The notes beneath the pieces were generated by a model. That model did not search any database. It was given only the letters and a program-made list of their open reading frames with translations, and had not been told where the DNA came from. From Albibacillus kandeliae (lineage in GTDB: Bacteria > Pseudomonadota > Alphaproteobacteria > Rhodobacterales > Rhodobacteraceae), in NCBI RefSeq assembly GCF_003116585.1, contig NZ_QEHM01000003.1, positions 482,916 to 546,915 on the forward strand: a DNA stretch of 64,000 bases, in the 5' to 3' direction. Positions within the stretch are counted from its first letter, which is position 1. The number at the start of each line of letters is the position of its first letter. This document shows positions 26,096 to 34,925 of the stretch, in pieces. Position numbers and translations under genes: made by a program.

Positions 26096-26842
26096 GTGCG
26101 GCGGCGCGACCTCCTGATCGCCGCGCTGGCGGTCAGTGCGGCAGCCGCCTTTCCCCGCGTCGCGCGCCTGTTCGGCGCGCGGTGGGAGTTCGAACCCATC
26201 GCCAACCTTCCCCGGTTTCGCGCCGTGCGGCAGGATGCGCGGGCCTCGGGCAATGTTGCCCTGATCGGGCTGGAGCGCGCGGACCCGCGCGAGATGGCCC
26301 TGCGGGCCTCGGTGGTGGAAGCGCCCTGCCCCGCGCTCTTCGCGCCCGCTGCCGGGGATGGCGCCATTCCCGTCGCCGCCTTTACCGATTATTACTGCGC
26401 CTTCTGCCCACAGGTCAGCGACCGGCTGATCGGTCTGCGCGACGAGGGGGCGCCCATCCGCATCCGCTGGCATGAATGGCCGATCCTCGGGCCGCGATCC
26501 GTCGTTGCCTCCCGCGCCGCGCTCGCGGCGGCGGAGCAGACGGGGCACGAGGCGCTGCATCGTTACCTGATGCGCACGCACCTGCCACCGGGCCCCGCCG
26601 CCCTGCGCCGCCTTGCCGAGCGGTTCGACCTCGACGAGGAGCGGTTCCTGAGCGACATGGAGAGCGAGGCGGTGACCGGCCAGCTGGACCGGTCGGCGGC
26701 CATCGCCGCGGTCTTCGGCTTCATCGGCACCCCCTCCCTCGTCATCGGGCGCACCGCGATCATGGGGGACGTGTCGAAACAATCGCTGCTGGATTTGATC
26801 GGGATCGAGCAGGAAATGGCGAATTCGGACCCGATCTGCTGA
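26096..26842 (+). CDS. DsbA-family thioredoxin-fold protein
   Basis: A 248-residue protein starting at GTG 26096. The N-terminus (RRRDLLIAALAVSAAAAFP) is a basic/hydrophobic export signal of Tat-like type. A DsbA-like thioredoxin domain follows, with a CxxC in TDYYCAFCPQVSD (Cys101, Cys104), a helical insertion and the cis-proline loop GTPSLVIG. It resembles the Com1/DsbA-like thiol oxidoreductases of alphaproteobacteria. It starts 4 nt after rlmN, with only a weak ribosome-binding site. Substrate proteins are unknown. Confidence 0.86.
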   Translation: MRRRDLLIAALAVSAAAAFPRVARLFGARWEFEPIANLPRFRAVRQDARASGNVALIGLERADPREMALRASVVEAPCPALFAPAAGDGAIPVAAFTDYYCAFCPQVSDRLIGLRDEGAPIRIRWHEWPILGPRSVVASRAALAAAEQTGHEALHRYLMRTHLPPGPAALRRLAERFDLDEERFLSDMESEAVTGQLDRSAAIAAVFGFIGTPSLVIGRTAIMGDVSKQSLLDLIGIEQEMANSDPIC

Positions 26843-27008
26843 GATTGGCGGGATGGAACCGGCGATGACCCCCCATGTCGTGTCCATTTGGGCAACAATG
26901 CCATATTTCCGCGTCTGCTGCCGCGAAAAGACCCCGTGGCCGCACGAATTCAGCCCGCAACCGGGGAAATTATCAGTCTGACCATTATAGCGACAAAGGA
27001 ATTGACTG

Positions 27009-27218
27009 ATGGCACACGCAATGATCCATACCGGCGCACTTGATCTCGCCGTTCTCGAAGTTCTGACCGCCGAGCGCAAGAAAGCCCTCTCGGCCCGCGA
27101 GTGGAAGTTCCGCATTGCCGGTTTCGGCTACGGCATCAAGGAAGAGGGCGAGCAGCGCATCGTGACCCAGCTGCGCAACGGGAGCGAACTGGGCGTTCTG
27201 CCCGCCGGCATCTGCTGA
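27009..27218 (+). CDS. Small conserved hypothetical protein
   Basis: A 69-residue protein with AAAGGA 8-10 nt before the ATG at 27009. It has no signal peptide or membrane helix. A helix (LAVLEVLTAERKKALSAREWKFRIAG) is followed by a short beta segment (QRIVTQLRNGSELGVLPAGIC). I do not know the family. GC-rich third codon positions like its neighbours suggest it is real. It is preceded by a 166-bp gap in which nothing else was identified, and it converges on the LOG gene. Confidence 0.7.
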   Translation: MAHAMIHTGALDLAVLEVLTAERKKALSAREWKFRIAGFGYGIKEEGEQRIVTQLRNGSELGVLPAGIC

Positions 27219-27240
27219 GCGCGACCGGGATCGAAACGGA

Positions 27241-28101
27241 TCAGGACGCGCCTGCGGCGCGCCCCGGAATTTCCGACCGTTTCTGACCCTTGTGTTCCCA
27301 CTGGTCCATCTGCTCGATCGCCTCTTCGGCGGTCTCGACAAAGCGGAACAGGTCCAGATCCTCGTGGGCAATTGTGCCCGCGTCGGCCAGCGCGTCCCAG
27401 TTGATGATGCGCGTCCAGAAGTCCTTGCCGAACAGCAGGTAGGGAATGCGTTCCATGCGTCCGGTCTGGATCAGGGTGAGGCTCTCGAACATTTCGTCGA
27501 GGGTCCCGAACCCGCCCGGGAACACGCAGATCGCCTTGGCCCGCATCAGGAAGTGCATCTTGCGGATGGCGAAGTAGTGAAAGTTGAAGCACAGGTCGGG
27601 CGTCACGTATTCATTCGGCGCCTGCTCGTGCGGCAGAACGATGTTCAGCCCGATGGACCGGCCCCCGACCTCGGCCGCGCCGCGGTTGCCTGCCTCCATC
27701 ACCCCCGGGCCGCCGCCCGTCATCACGACGTATTGCCGCCCGCCCGTGGCGAGTGACTTCTCGGTGACCAACCGGGCGAACTTCTGCGCCTCGGCGTAGT
27801 ATTTCGACAGGTCCGCCAGCGTCTTGGTCCGCGCGCTCTCGCGGCGGGCGGGTTCGGGAATCCGGGCCCCGCCGAACAGTACGACGGTGCTTTCGATATG
27901 GTGTTCATCCAGCATCAGCTGGGGCTTCAGCAGTTCGAGCTGAAGGCGCACGGGGCGCAGCTCGTCCCGGCAGAGAAAGTCGTCGTCCGCGAAGGCCAGA
28001 CGGTAGGACGGGTTCTGGGTCTGCTCGGTCAGGGGCACGTGACGGGCAGAGCGCCTGTCGATCTGGGCGTCGCGAAAGGGCGTGCGGTGGTCTTCGGTCA
28101 T
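27241..28101 (-). CDS. LOG family protein (TIGR00730 Rossmann fold)
   Basis: A 286-residue lysine-decarboxylase-like Rossmann protein of the LOG family with the diagnostic PGGFGTLDEMFESLT. A conserved GGGPGVMEAGNRGA nucleotide-binding segment and an arginine-rich FHYFAIRKMHFLMRAKA lie between. LOG proteins hydrolyse AMP-type nucleotides (cytokinin riboside monophosphates in plants); bacterial members of this longer group are less well defined and are often named as AMP nucleosidase-like. It is divergent from the dehydratase at 28191 and convergent with the 69-residue gene. Confidence 0.9.
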   Translation of the reverse strand: MTEDHRTPFRDAQIDRRSARHVPLTEQTQNPSYRLAFADDDFLCRDELRPVRLQLELLKPQLMLDEHHIESTVVLFGGARIPEPARRESARTKTLADLSKYYAEAQKFARLVTEKSLATGGRQYVVMTGGGPGVMEAGNRGAAEVGGRSIGLNIVLPHEQAPNEYVTPDLCFNFHYFAIRKMHFLMRAKAICVFPGGFGTLDEMFESLTLIQTGRMERIPYLLFGKDFWTRIINWDALADAGTIAHEDLDLFRFVETAEEAIEQMDQWEHKGQKRSEIPGRAAGAS

Positions 28102-28190
28102 GCCAGTCTGTTCCCCGGTTGCGTGTGCCCATCAGACCTATAGGGTTCGCGCGATGAACACCAGTAACAGGAACGGGGGGCGGCACCGCC

Positions 28191-29117
28191 ATGACGGATT
28201 GGACGACTGAGATCGAGGCCGCCGCAGCGCGCATCGAGGGTCACGTGGTGCGGACCCCGGTGGCCCGGGTCGAGGCGTTCGGGCTGGGCTATCCGGTGGA
28301 GCTGAAGCTGGAGCAGATGCAGCACACCGGCACCTTCAAGGCGCGCGGTGCGTTCAACACGTTGCTGGCAGGCGATGTGCCCGCCGCCGGTGTCGTCGCG
28401 GCGAGCGGCGGCAACCACGGCGCGGCGGCGGCCTATGCCGCGCGGCAGCTGGGCTACCCGGCGCATATCTTCGTACCCGAGATGGCGGGCCCGTCGAAGA
28501 TCGCGCTGATCCGGGCCACCGGGGCCGACCTGAGCGTGGTGCCGGGCGAATACGCCAACGCGCTGGAGAAGGCGCAGGCCCATGAGGCGCAGACCGGGGC
28601 GATGCAGATCCACGCCTATGACGCGCCGATGACCGTGGCCGGGCAAGGCACGCTGATGCGCGAGTGGGAGGCGCAGGGGCTGGAGGCCGATACCGTGCTG
28701 ATCGCCGTGGGCGGCGGTGGCCTGATTGCGGGCGCGATGGCCTGGCTGCAGGGACGGCGCAAGGTGGTGGCAGTCGAGCCACAAACCTCGCGCGCGCTGA
28801 ATGCCGCGCTGGAGGCCGGTGCACCTGTCGACGTCGAGGTATCGGGCGTGGCCGCTAACGCGCTTGGCGCGCGGCGGATCGGGTCGATCTGCTTTGACCT
28901 TGCGCGCCAGACCGGGGTCCACTCGGTTCTGGTCACCGACGAGGCCATCATCGCCGCGCAGAAGGCGTTGTGGCAGGAGTGCCGCCAGCTGGTCGAACCG
29001 GCGGGCGCCACCGCGCTCTCGGCGCTGATGAGCGGGGCCTATGTGCCGGAACCGGACGAGACAGTCGCCGTGCTGGTCTGCGGCGCCAATATCGCGCCCG
29101 ATCCCTTCGCCGGGTAG
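28191..29117 (+). CDS. Threonine/serine dehydratase-like PLP enzyme
   Basis: A 308-residue fold-type II PLP enzyme. Lys50 in HTGTFKARGAFNTLL is the Schiff-base lysine, SGGNHGAAAAYAARQLG binds the substrate carboxylate/phosphate, and the glycine loop VGGGGLIAGAMAWL binds the PLP phosphate. The length is that of catabolic dehydratases without an ACT regulatory domain, so it would deaminate threonine or serine without isoleucine feedback. It lies 78 nt upstream of dapD but has an intervening promoter, so they are probably separate units. The true amino-acid substrate is unknown. Confidence 0.88.
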   Translation: MTDWTTEIEAAAARIEGHVVRTPVARVEAFGLGYPVELKLEQMQHTGTFKARGAFNTLLAGDVPAAGVVAASGGNHGAAAAYAARQLGYPAHIFVPEMAGPSKIALIRATGADLSVVPGEYANALEKAQAHEAQTGAMQIHAYDAPMTVAGQGTLMREWEAQGLEADTVLIAVGGGGLIAGAMAWLQGRRKVVAVEPQTSRALNAALEAGAPVDVEVSGVAANALGARRIGSICFDLARQTGVHSVLVTDEAIIAAQKALWQECRQLVEPAGATALSALMSGAYVPEPDETVAVLVCGANIAPDPFAG

Positions 29118-29136
29118 GGCGCGCGCCTTCTTCGCA

Positions 29137-29164
29137 TTGTCTGGCGGAGGCCAGACCGCTATAG
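29137..29164 (+). promoter_or_regulatory. Putative dapD promoter containing a perfect inverted repeat
   Basis: TTGTCT (29137-29142) and CTATAG (29159-29164) are 16 bp apart. The spacer region carries GTCTGGC-GGAG-GCCAGAC (29139-29156), a perfect 7-bp dyad overlapping the -35 box. It could be an operator or a hairpin ending the upstream dehydratase transcript. The dapD ATG is 32 nt downstream of the -10. Confidence 0.5.
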
Positions 29165-29195
29165 GGCGGAGAACCATGAAAACGGGAGCCTGAAC

Positions 29196-30023
29196 ATGTC
29201 CAACGCCCAGCTTGAAGCTGCCATCGAAGCCGCGTGGGAAACCCGCGACCAGATCACGCCGTCGATCACCGGTGAAACCCGCGATGCTATCGAGGATACG
29301 CTGAACGCCCTCGACTCCGGCACGCTGCGCGTGGCCGAGAAACAGGCGGACGGTTCGTGGCACGTGAACCAGTGGGCCAAGAAGGCGGTTCTGCTGGGCT
29401 TCCGCATCAAGGACATGGAAATCCAGAAGGGCGGCCCGCAGGACGGCACCTGGTGGGACAAGGTCGACAGCAAGTTCGCAGGCTGGGGCGACAACCAGTT
29501 CAAGGCCGCAGGCTTCCGCGCCGTGCCGAACTGCATCGTGCGCAAGTCGGCCTATATCGCACCCGGCGTGGTGCTGATGCCCTCCTTCGTGAACCTCGGC
29601 GCCTATGTGGACTCCGGCACCATGGTTGATACCTGGGCCACCGTCGGCTCCTGCGCGCAGATCGGCAAGGGCGTGCACCTGTCGGGCGGCGTCGGAATCG
29701 GCGGCGTGCTGGAACCGATGCAGGCGGGCCCGACCATCATCGAGGACAACTGTTTCATCGGCGCCCGCTCCGAGGTGGTCGAGGGCGTGATCGTCCGCGA
29801 GGGTTCGGTTCTGGGCATGGGCGTGTTCATCGGCCAGTCGACCAAGATCGTCGACCGGGAGACCGGCGAAGTGATGTACGGCGAAGTGCCGCCCTACTCG
29901 GTGGTCGTCGCGGGCACCATGCCTTCGAAGAACAACGTCAACCTCTACTGCGCGGTGATCGTGAAGCGGGTGGACGAGAAGACCCGGTCGAAGACCGGCA
30001 TCAACGAACTGCTGCGCGACTGA
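29196..30023 (+). CDS. dapD: 2,3,4,5-tetrahydropyridine-2,6-dicarboxylate N-succinyltransferase
   Basis: A 275-residue DapD, left-handed beta-helix succinyltransferase of the diaminopimelate/lysine pathway. The N-terminal helical domain ([19 protein letters not shown]) is followed by hexapeptide repeats ([58 protein letters not shown]), and the protein ends in the usual [12 protein letters not shown]. Length matches the family. It uses succinyl-CoA; the later enzyme DapE is encoded at 33142-34284. A GC hairpin with a T6 tract follows the stop, so transcription probably ends here. Confidence 0.97.
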   Translation: MSNAQLEAAIEAAWETRDQITPSITGETRDAIEDTLNALDSGTLRVAEKQADGSWHVNQWAKKAVLLGFRIKDMEIQKGGPQDGTWWDKVDSKFAGWGDNQFKAAGFRAVPNCIVRKSAYIAPGVVLMPSFVNLGAYVDSGTMVDTWATVGSCAQIGKGVHLSGGVGIGGVLEPMQAGPTIIEDNCFIGARSEVVEGVIVREGSVLGMGVFIGQSTKIVDRETGEVMYGEVPPYSVVVAGTMPSKNNVNLYCAVIVKRVDEKTRSKTGINELLRD

Positions 30024-30026
30024 TCT

Positions 30027-30069
30027 CGCGCCGGACGCGTGCCGCGGTCATCCGTGGCGCGCGTTTTTT
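30027..30069 (+). terminator. Rho-independent terminator after dapD
   Basis: CGCGCC (30027-30032) can pair with GGCGCG (30056-30061), with further pairing inside, followed by TTTTTT (30064-30069). It is 4 nt beyond the dapD stop. Confidence 0.6.
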
Positions 30070-30154
30070 GCCCCCTCCGGCAGCCGATTTCGGAACCCTA
30101 TAGCCGGAATCGTCGTTCTGACTGTATTGTGGTCTGACAAACGGGGGTATTCTC

Positions 30155-30400
30155 ATGGGACTTGGCATTATCGCATCCATCATCGTCGGCGGTCTGGCCG
30201 GCTGGATCGCAAGCAGCATCATGAAGGCCGACACCGGCATTCTGATGAACGTCATTCTCGGCATTGTCGGCGCGGTGGTTCTGAACCTCGTGCTGAGCCT
30301 CGTCGGGATTTACGCGGCGAACACGTGGGTTCCGCAGTTGATCGTCGGGATCATCGGTGCTGTCGCCCTGATCTGGATCGTGCGCAAGGTTCGCGCCTGA
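30155..30400 (+). CDS. GlsB/YeaQ/YmgE-family small membrane protein
   Basis: An 81-residue inner-membrane protein with three hydrophobic segments: IIASIIVGGLAGWIASSIM, LMNVILGIVGAVVLNLVLSL and LIVGIIGAVALIWIV. The opening glycine-rich GGLAGWIAS and NVILGIVGAVV are family signatures. Members are induced in stress responses; their activity is unknown. A paralogue of 83 residues lies at 32776-33027. It is followed by a strong terminator at 30495-30521 and converges on the Hint-domain gene. Confidence 0.9.
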   Translation: MGLGIIASIIVGGLAGWIASSIMKADTGILMNVILGIVGAVVLNLVLSLVGIYAANTWVPQLIVGIIGAVALIWIVRKVRA

Positions 30401-30494
30401 TCCGCTGATCAAAGGCCGACCACGTTCCGGGTGAAGCGGCAACGCTGGCCCGTTATGAGATTGGGCTGCCGCGCGCGGCCGGGAGAGGTTTTGC

Positions 30495-30521
30495 GGGGCG
30501 GCCGGGTGGCCGCCCCTTTTT
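30495..30521 (+). terminator. Rho-independent terminator
   Basis: A perfect 9-bp stem GGGGCGGCC/GGCCGCCCC with a GGGT loop is followed by TTTTT. It serves the glsB-like gene ending at 30400. Confidence 0.85.
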
Positions 30522-30536
30522 CTTGGTCTGGCAGGA

Positions 30537-32177
30537 TCAGCCGCCGAGAAGCGCCCGGCTCTCGTAGCTTTTCAGCGAGATGCGTGCGGCGGGGCCATAG
30601 ACCGGCGCGCCGCCCTCGGCTTCGGGCAGCAGCCGCAGGATCTCGTCCCGGGTGCCGGCATCGAAGCTGTCGAGGGTCTGGTCGCCCGGATGATAGCTCT
30701 CGCTGTCGAGCCCGTTGCCGGTGATGATCTGGTGACGGTCGAACAGCAGGTGGACGTAGGTCACCGGGGCGCCGTCGCTGCGCAGGCGGATGCTGGCGTC
30801 GTTCAGCAGGTCCTTTGCCTTGACCAGCAGTTCGTTCTGCCCGAACAGCAGCTCGGCCCTGGAAGAGGTCACCAGAACGCGGTGGTTCTGCGACATCTCG
30901 ACGGTCTCGTGCGTGCCGAAGGCGCCCGCTGCAAAGACCACGGGGGCGTCGCGCCCCTCGGCCCGGCGCGTGGCGCGCCCGGCCCAGCGGACCGGCTGGG
31001 CCCCGTCGTCGCGGGTGATCACGAGATCGCCCGGGCGCAGGTCTTCGACCGGGACCTTGCCGTTGGGGGTATCGACGAGCGTTCCGGCCACGAGACAGGG
31101 TGCGGTCGTCATCTCGACGAAGGCGACGTCGGTGTTGCCCTCGCCGTCCGTCACCTCGTAGCTGAACGAGTTGGTTTCGTGGTCGCCGTCACCGAGGACC
31201 GTGATGGTGCCGTCGGCATTCAGGGTGATCTTTTCGCCGCTGGCGAGCGTGATCGTGTCGCCGGCCGACACCGGCTGGTTGTTGATCTTGGTGATCGTCA
31301 GCGTGGTGCCGGTGCTGGAACTGTCGTTCGCCAGCAGGTCGTAGGTGCCCTGGTCGTGATAGACGGAGATGACATCGTCGCCCGCGACGAGCGCGGTCTG
31401 GATCGAGTTCCCGGCGATCAGGAGGTTACTGTCGTACTGCTTGTCACCGGCATCCGCGATGCCGATCTTGATGGTGTTCACCTCGCCCGGATTGACCGTC
31501 GCCTTCAACGTGAGCGTGACGGTGAAGCCGTCCATCTCGGTGTTGTAGGTGTCATCGTTGGCCGAGTTGTCGACGTAGAGGTTCGAGTTGCTCTCGTCGT
31601 TGATGTTGTCGATCGTGATGTCGCCGGTGCCGACCGTCAGCTCGGCCTTGACCCCGTTCACCCAGACGCCGACGGCATCGTTGTAGCCCGAGTTCACGTA
31701 TTCGAGGTATTCCTCGGACGAGAACACGATCTGCATGGTGAGCGTCGAGCCTTCGGGGATGAAGGTCGCCTCGAACACGGCTGCGTCGTAGGTCTGCATC
31801 CCGGCGACGTCGCTGAGATCGCTGTCGCCTGCGGTGCCGTGCTGCGTGGTGGTGCCTGCCGAGGTGTTCACGTCGCCGGAGTCATGGGTGACGTCCGTCG
31901 CCTTGCCGGTCGACAGGATCACGCCGGTGTCGGAGGGCGTGAGGTCGGGGGCGGATTCGTCACCGCCGGAATAGATGCCCGAGGCGCTGGAGGCACCGGT
32001 ATAGGACGCGCCGACGATAGTGATGCCCGAGCCGAACATCGCCTCGGCCATTTCCATGGCGCTGGCGGAGGTATCTACCTCGAGGCCGTTGTGTTCCTCT
32101 TGGCTGTCGGTCGACGTGGAACCGCCGGAAGAGCCGCCAGAGGACGGAGAACCGCCGCCGCCAGATGGTTTTCCCAT
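30537..32177 (-). CDS. Choice-of-anchor-L / Hint-domain protein
   Basis: A 546-residue multidomain protein. Residues 1-30 are Gly/Ser-rich (GKPSGGGGSPSSGGSSGGS). About 35-265 is a choice-of-anchor L domain (DTGVILSTGKATDVTHDSGD, VFSSEEYLEYVNSGYNDAVG). About 266-356 is a VCBS/tandem-95-like beta repeat (DVISVYHDQGTYDLLANDSS). From Cys361 (APCLVAGTLVDTPNGKVP) a Hint_2 domain runs to about 500, with the expected His in MSQNHRVLV. Proteins of this build are common in Roseobacters and presumed exported without a Sec signal, probably by type I secretion; no RTX nonapeptides are visible. The Cys start suggests autoprocessing potential. Confidence 0.85.
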   Translation of the reverse strand: MGKPSGGGGSPSSGGSSGGSTSTDSQEEHNGLEVDTSASAMEMAEAMFGSGITIVGASYTGASSASGIYSGGDESAPDLTPSDTGVILSTGKATDVTHDSGDVNTSAGTTTQHGTAGDSDLSDVAGMQTYDAAVFEATFIPEGSTLTMQIVFSSEEYLEYVNSGYNDAVGVWVNGVKAELTVGTGDITIDNINDESNSNLYVDNSANDDTYNTEMDGFTVTLTLKATVNPGEVNTIKIGIADAGDKQYDSNLLIAGNSIQTALVAGDDVISVYHDQGTYDLLANDSSSTGTTLTITKINNQPVSAGDTITLASGEKITLNADGTITVLGDGDHETNSFSYEVTDGEGNTDVAFVEMTTAPCLVAGTLVDTPNGKVPVEDLRPGDLVITRDDGAQPVRWAGRATRRAEGRDAPVVFAAGAFGTHETVEMSQNHRVLVTSSRAELLFGQNELLVKAKDLLNDASIRLRSDGAPVTYVHLLFDRHQIITGNGLDSESYHPGDQTLDSFDAGTRDEILRLLPEAEGGAPVYGPAARISLKSYESRALLGG

Positions 32178-32357
32178 AGCCTTTACCCTCGTTCAGAACC
32201 GGTTGGCGCCTGTCGCCTCCCTCGGGCGACGAGATCTGGCGGGGTAATCTGGCGGAAATAGGCAATTTGAATGGTATTTTTGGTTAATTGTGTCCAAATC
32301 GGGACCAACGACGGACTCCGTTGACGGCAACGCCGTGCCGGGAGTAGAGGAGCGGCC

Positions 32358-32705
32358 ATGACACCCCGGAACAAACCCTCCCGCCAGCAGGTCTTTACCC
32401 TCCTCGTCCAGATCGGGCGCAAGGCGGGCGACGGGCTGCCCGAAGGCGCCACCGGCGCTGCCCTGATGTGCTATGCCAGCGGCATCGACGAGGCGGAGGC
32501 CGTGCGCGAAACGGTTGCGATCCTCAAGCAGGCGGATACCGCGCCGCTGGACGTGACCGGCTATGGCACGCTGGAGGAGCGCGAGGCCGAGGGGCACGAG
32601 ATCGACGAGGAAGAGCGCGCGCTGATGCAGCGGGCGCTGGACGAGAACGCGGTGATCGTTGCGCAAATGACCCCTTTCTTTGGCGACGAAGTCGAGGAAG
32701 ACTGA
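32358..32705 (+). CDS. Conserved hypothetical protein (115 aa)
   Basis: A 115-residue acidic protein beginning at the ATG at 32358, with GGAG 11-14 nt upstream. It is soluble and helical, with a central LMCYASGIDEAEAVRETVAI and an acidic tail (FFGDEVEED). I do not recognise the family. It is divergent from the Hint-domain gene across a 180-bp AT-rich gap and 70 nt upstream of the second GlsB-like gene on the same strand, so the two may be cotranscribed. Codon use is typical of the region. Confidence 0.75.
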   Translation: MTPRNKPSRQQVFTLLVQIGRKAGDGLPEGATGAALMCYASGIDEAEAVRETVAILKQADTAPLDVTGYGTLEEREAEGHEIDEEERALMQRALDENAVIVAQMTPFFGDEVEED

Positions 32706-32775
32706 GAAGGCCGGGAACCGCGGATATCGAATAGCCGTTCTGTTCCAGAGCATTATCGGAACGAAGGGGTATCTC

Positions 32776-33027
32776 ATGGCTGGAATGGGTTGGATCGCCG
32801 CGATCATCGTCGGCGCCTTGGCGGGGTGGATCGCCTCGATCATCATGAAGGCAAGCAGCGGTCTGCTGCTGAACATCGTCCTCGGGATCGTCGGCGCGCT
32901 GTTGCTGAACTTCCTGCTGGTCACGCTGCTGGGCGCGACGCTGGGCGGCTGGGTCGGGCAGCTGATCGTCGGTGTCATCGGAGCCTGCCTGCTGATCGCC
33001 GGAGCAAGGTTCCTGCGCCGGGCCTGA
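32776..33027 (+). CDS. GlsB/YeaQ/YmgE-family small membrane protein, second copy
   Basis: An 83-residue protein with the same three-helix build as 30155-30400: GMGWIAAIIVGALAGWIASIIM, LLNIVLGIVGALLLNFLLVTL and QLIVGVIGACLLIAG. The shared core is GWIAS.IMKA followed by an ILGIVGA/VLGIVGA helix. The ATG at 32776 was chosen because the membrane helix begins there; a frame from 32680 would overlap the preceding gene and add a charged leader foreign to the family. It ends in basic residues (RFLRRA), predicted cytoplasmic. Confidence 0.87.
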   Translation: MAGMGWIAAIIVGALAGWIASIIMKASSGLLLNIVLGIVGALLLNFLLVTLLGATLGGWVGQLIVGVIGACLLIAGARFLRRA

Positions 33028-33141
33028 CACGTCCTTGAGCGGCCTGATCATGGACCGCGGGCCGGGAAATCGGTGCGCGGGCCCTTGGATTCCGCGCCGT
33101 TTCGGCCCACACCTTGGCGCGAGAGAGCCAAGGAGATGCCC

Positions 33142-34284
33142 ATGCCCACCGACGCCGCCCGCCTGACCGCCGACCTGATCCGCTGTCCTTCGGTCACGCC
33201 CGAGGAAGGCGGGGCGCTGGTCCTGCTGGAAGAGCTGCTGCGTGGGGCCGGGTTCGACTGCACCCGCGTCGACCGGGGTGGCGTGAGCAACCTGTTCGCG
33301 CGCTGGGGCGACAAGGGGCACGGGCGCACCTTCGGGTTCAACGGCCATACCGATGTGGTCCCCGTGGGCGATGCTGCCGCCTGGACCCACGCGCCCTTTG
33401 GCGCCGAGGTGATCGACGGCGTTCTGTACGGGCGGGGCGCGACCGACATGAAATCGGGCGTGGCCGCCTTTGCCGCCGCTGCCGTGGACTTCGTGACCGA
33501 GACGCCGCCCGACGGCGCCGTGATCATCGCCATCACCGGCGACGAGGAAGGCGATGCAGTCGACGGGACGACGGCGCTGCTGGACTACATGACGGAAACG
33601 GGCGAGGCGATGTCCGCCTGCCTCGTCGGCGAACCCACCTGCCCCGATGTCATGGGCGACATGATGAAGATCGGGCGGCGCGGTTCGATGTCGGCGTGGT
33701 TCACGGTGAAGGGCAAGCAGGGGCACTCGGCCTATCCCCATCGCGCGAAGAACCCGCTGCCCGCCATCGCGCGGCTGATGGACCGGCTGGCCAGCCACGA
33801 GCTTGACCGTGGCACCGACCATTTCGACGCCTCGACCCTCGCGGTCGTGACCATCGACACCGGCAACCCGGCAACCAACGTGATCCCGGCGGAGTGCCGG
33901 GGGACGGTGAACATCCGGTTCAACGACATCCACACCGGCGCCAGCCTCACCGAGTGGCTGCAGGCCGAGGCCGACGCGGTGGCCGCCGATTTCGGCGTGA
34001 GCATCGAGATGAAGGTGAAGGTCTCGGGCGAGGCCTTTCTGACCCCGCCGGGCGCGCTTTCGGCTCTCGTCTCGAAGGCCGTCGAGGCCGAGACGGGCGT
34101 GACCCCCGAAATGTCGACGACCGGCGGCACCTCGGACGCGCGGTTCATCAAGAGCCACTGCCCGGTGGTGGAGTTCGGTCTGGTCGGCAAGACCATGCAC
34201 CAGGTGGACGAGTGCGTGCCGGTGGAACAGATCCACCAGCTGAAGCGCATCTATGGCCGCATCCTTACGGATTACTTTGCCTGA
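33142..34284 (+). CDS. dapE: Succinyl-diaminopimelate desuccinylase
   Basis: A 380-residue M20 metallopeptidase removing succinate from N-succinyl-LL-diaminopimelate. Zinc-ligand motifs are [12 protein letters not shown] (His, Asp), [14 protein letters not shown] (Asp) and [11 protein letters not shown] (Glu-Glu). The C-terminal [13 protein letters not shown] is typical of DapE, and the final His ligand is in [10 protein letters not shown]. The ATG at 33142 was preferred to one at 33136 because AAGGAG (33130-33135) directly abuts 33136 but lies 6 nt from 33142. The following DUF2064 gene probably overlaps its 3' end. Confidence 0.96.
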   Translation: MPTDAARLTADLIRCPSVTPEEGGALVLLEELLRGAGFDCTRVDRGGVSNLFARWGDKGHGRTFGFNGHTDVVPVGDAAAWTHAPFGAEVIDGVLYGRGATDMKSGVAAFAAAAVDFVTETPPDGAVIIAITGDEEGDAVDGTTALLDYMTETGEAMSACLVGEPTCPDVMGDMMKIGRRGSMSAWFTVKGKQGHSAYPHRAKNPLPAIARLMDRLASHELDRGTDHFDASTLAVVTIDTGNPATNVIPAECRGTVNIRFNDIHTGASLTEWLQAEADAVAADFGVSIEMKVKVSGEAFLTPPGALSALVSKAVEAETGVTPEMSTTGGTSDARFIKSHCPVVEFGLVGKTMHQVDECVPVEQIHQLKRIYGRILTDYFA

Positions 34285-34867
34285 GCGCCCTACCCTTGTC
34301 GTGATGGTGAAGGCGCCCGTCGCCGGGCGGGTCAAGACACGGCTGGGCCGGGAGATTGGCATGGTGTCCGCCGCGTGGTGGTTCCGGCACCAGGTGGCGC
34401 GGCTGCTGCGACGGATCAGGGATCCGCGCTGGCGCATCGTTCTGGCGGTGTCGCCCGACCTCCACGCCCATCACACCCGGCTCTGGCCCGCCGACCTTGC
34501 GCGCGTGCCGCAGGGGCCCGGTGACCTTGGCCGCCGCATGGCGCGGGCGATGTCGGGCGTGCCCACGGCCCCGGTCTGCGTGATCGGTGCCGACATTCCC
34601 GGGATCACGCGCGCCCGCGTTGCGCGGGCCTTTGCCGCGCTCGGGGGGCATGACGCGGTGTTCGGGCCTGCCGAGGACGGCGGTTACTGGCTGGTGGGGC
34701 TGCGCCGGGGCGCGCTGGCCCATCCCGACATGTTCGCGGGCGTGCGCTGGTCCGGCGAACACGCGCTTGCAGACAGCCTGCGGTGCCTGAGCGGGCGGCG
34801 CGTGGCGCTGGTGGACCGGTTGCGCGATGTGGATACGCTCGACGACCTGCGCGCCACCAAGCGCTGA
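34253..34867 (+). CDS. DUF2064 / TIGR04282-type glycosyltransferase-like protein
   Basis: A 204-residue GT-A-fold protein of DUF2064. The N-terminal [21 protein letters not shown] is the nucleotide-binding signature, [20 protein letters not shown] carries the DxP/DxD-like acidic site, and [16 protein letters not shown] is conserved. Relatives are named arsenosugar-biosynthesis glycosyltransferases, but no arsenic genes are nearby, so substrate is unknown. The start is uncertain: the ATG at 34253 overlaps dapE by 32 nt, and a TTG shortly downstream is an alternative. Overlap implies cotranscription with dapE. Confidence 0.82.
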   Translation: MAASLRITLPERPTLVVMVKAPVAGRVKTRLGREIGMVSAAWWFRHQVARLLRRIRDPRWRIVLAVSPDLHAHHTRLWPADLARVPQGPGDLGRRMARAMSGVPTAPVCVIGADIPGITRARVARAFAALGGHDAVFGPAEDGGYWLVGLRRGALAHPDMFAGVRWSGEHALADSLRCLSGRRVALVDRLRDVDTLDDLRATKR

Positions 34868-34925
34868 CCGGGCAAGCCATGCTTTTCAGCATGACGACGA
34901 TCATGCGGCATGGTAGGGCAGAACC

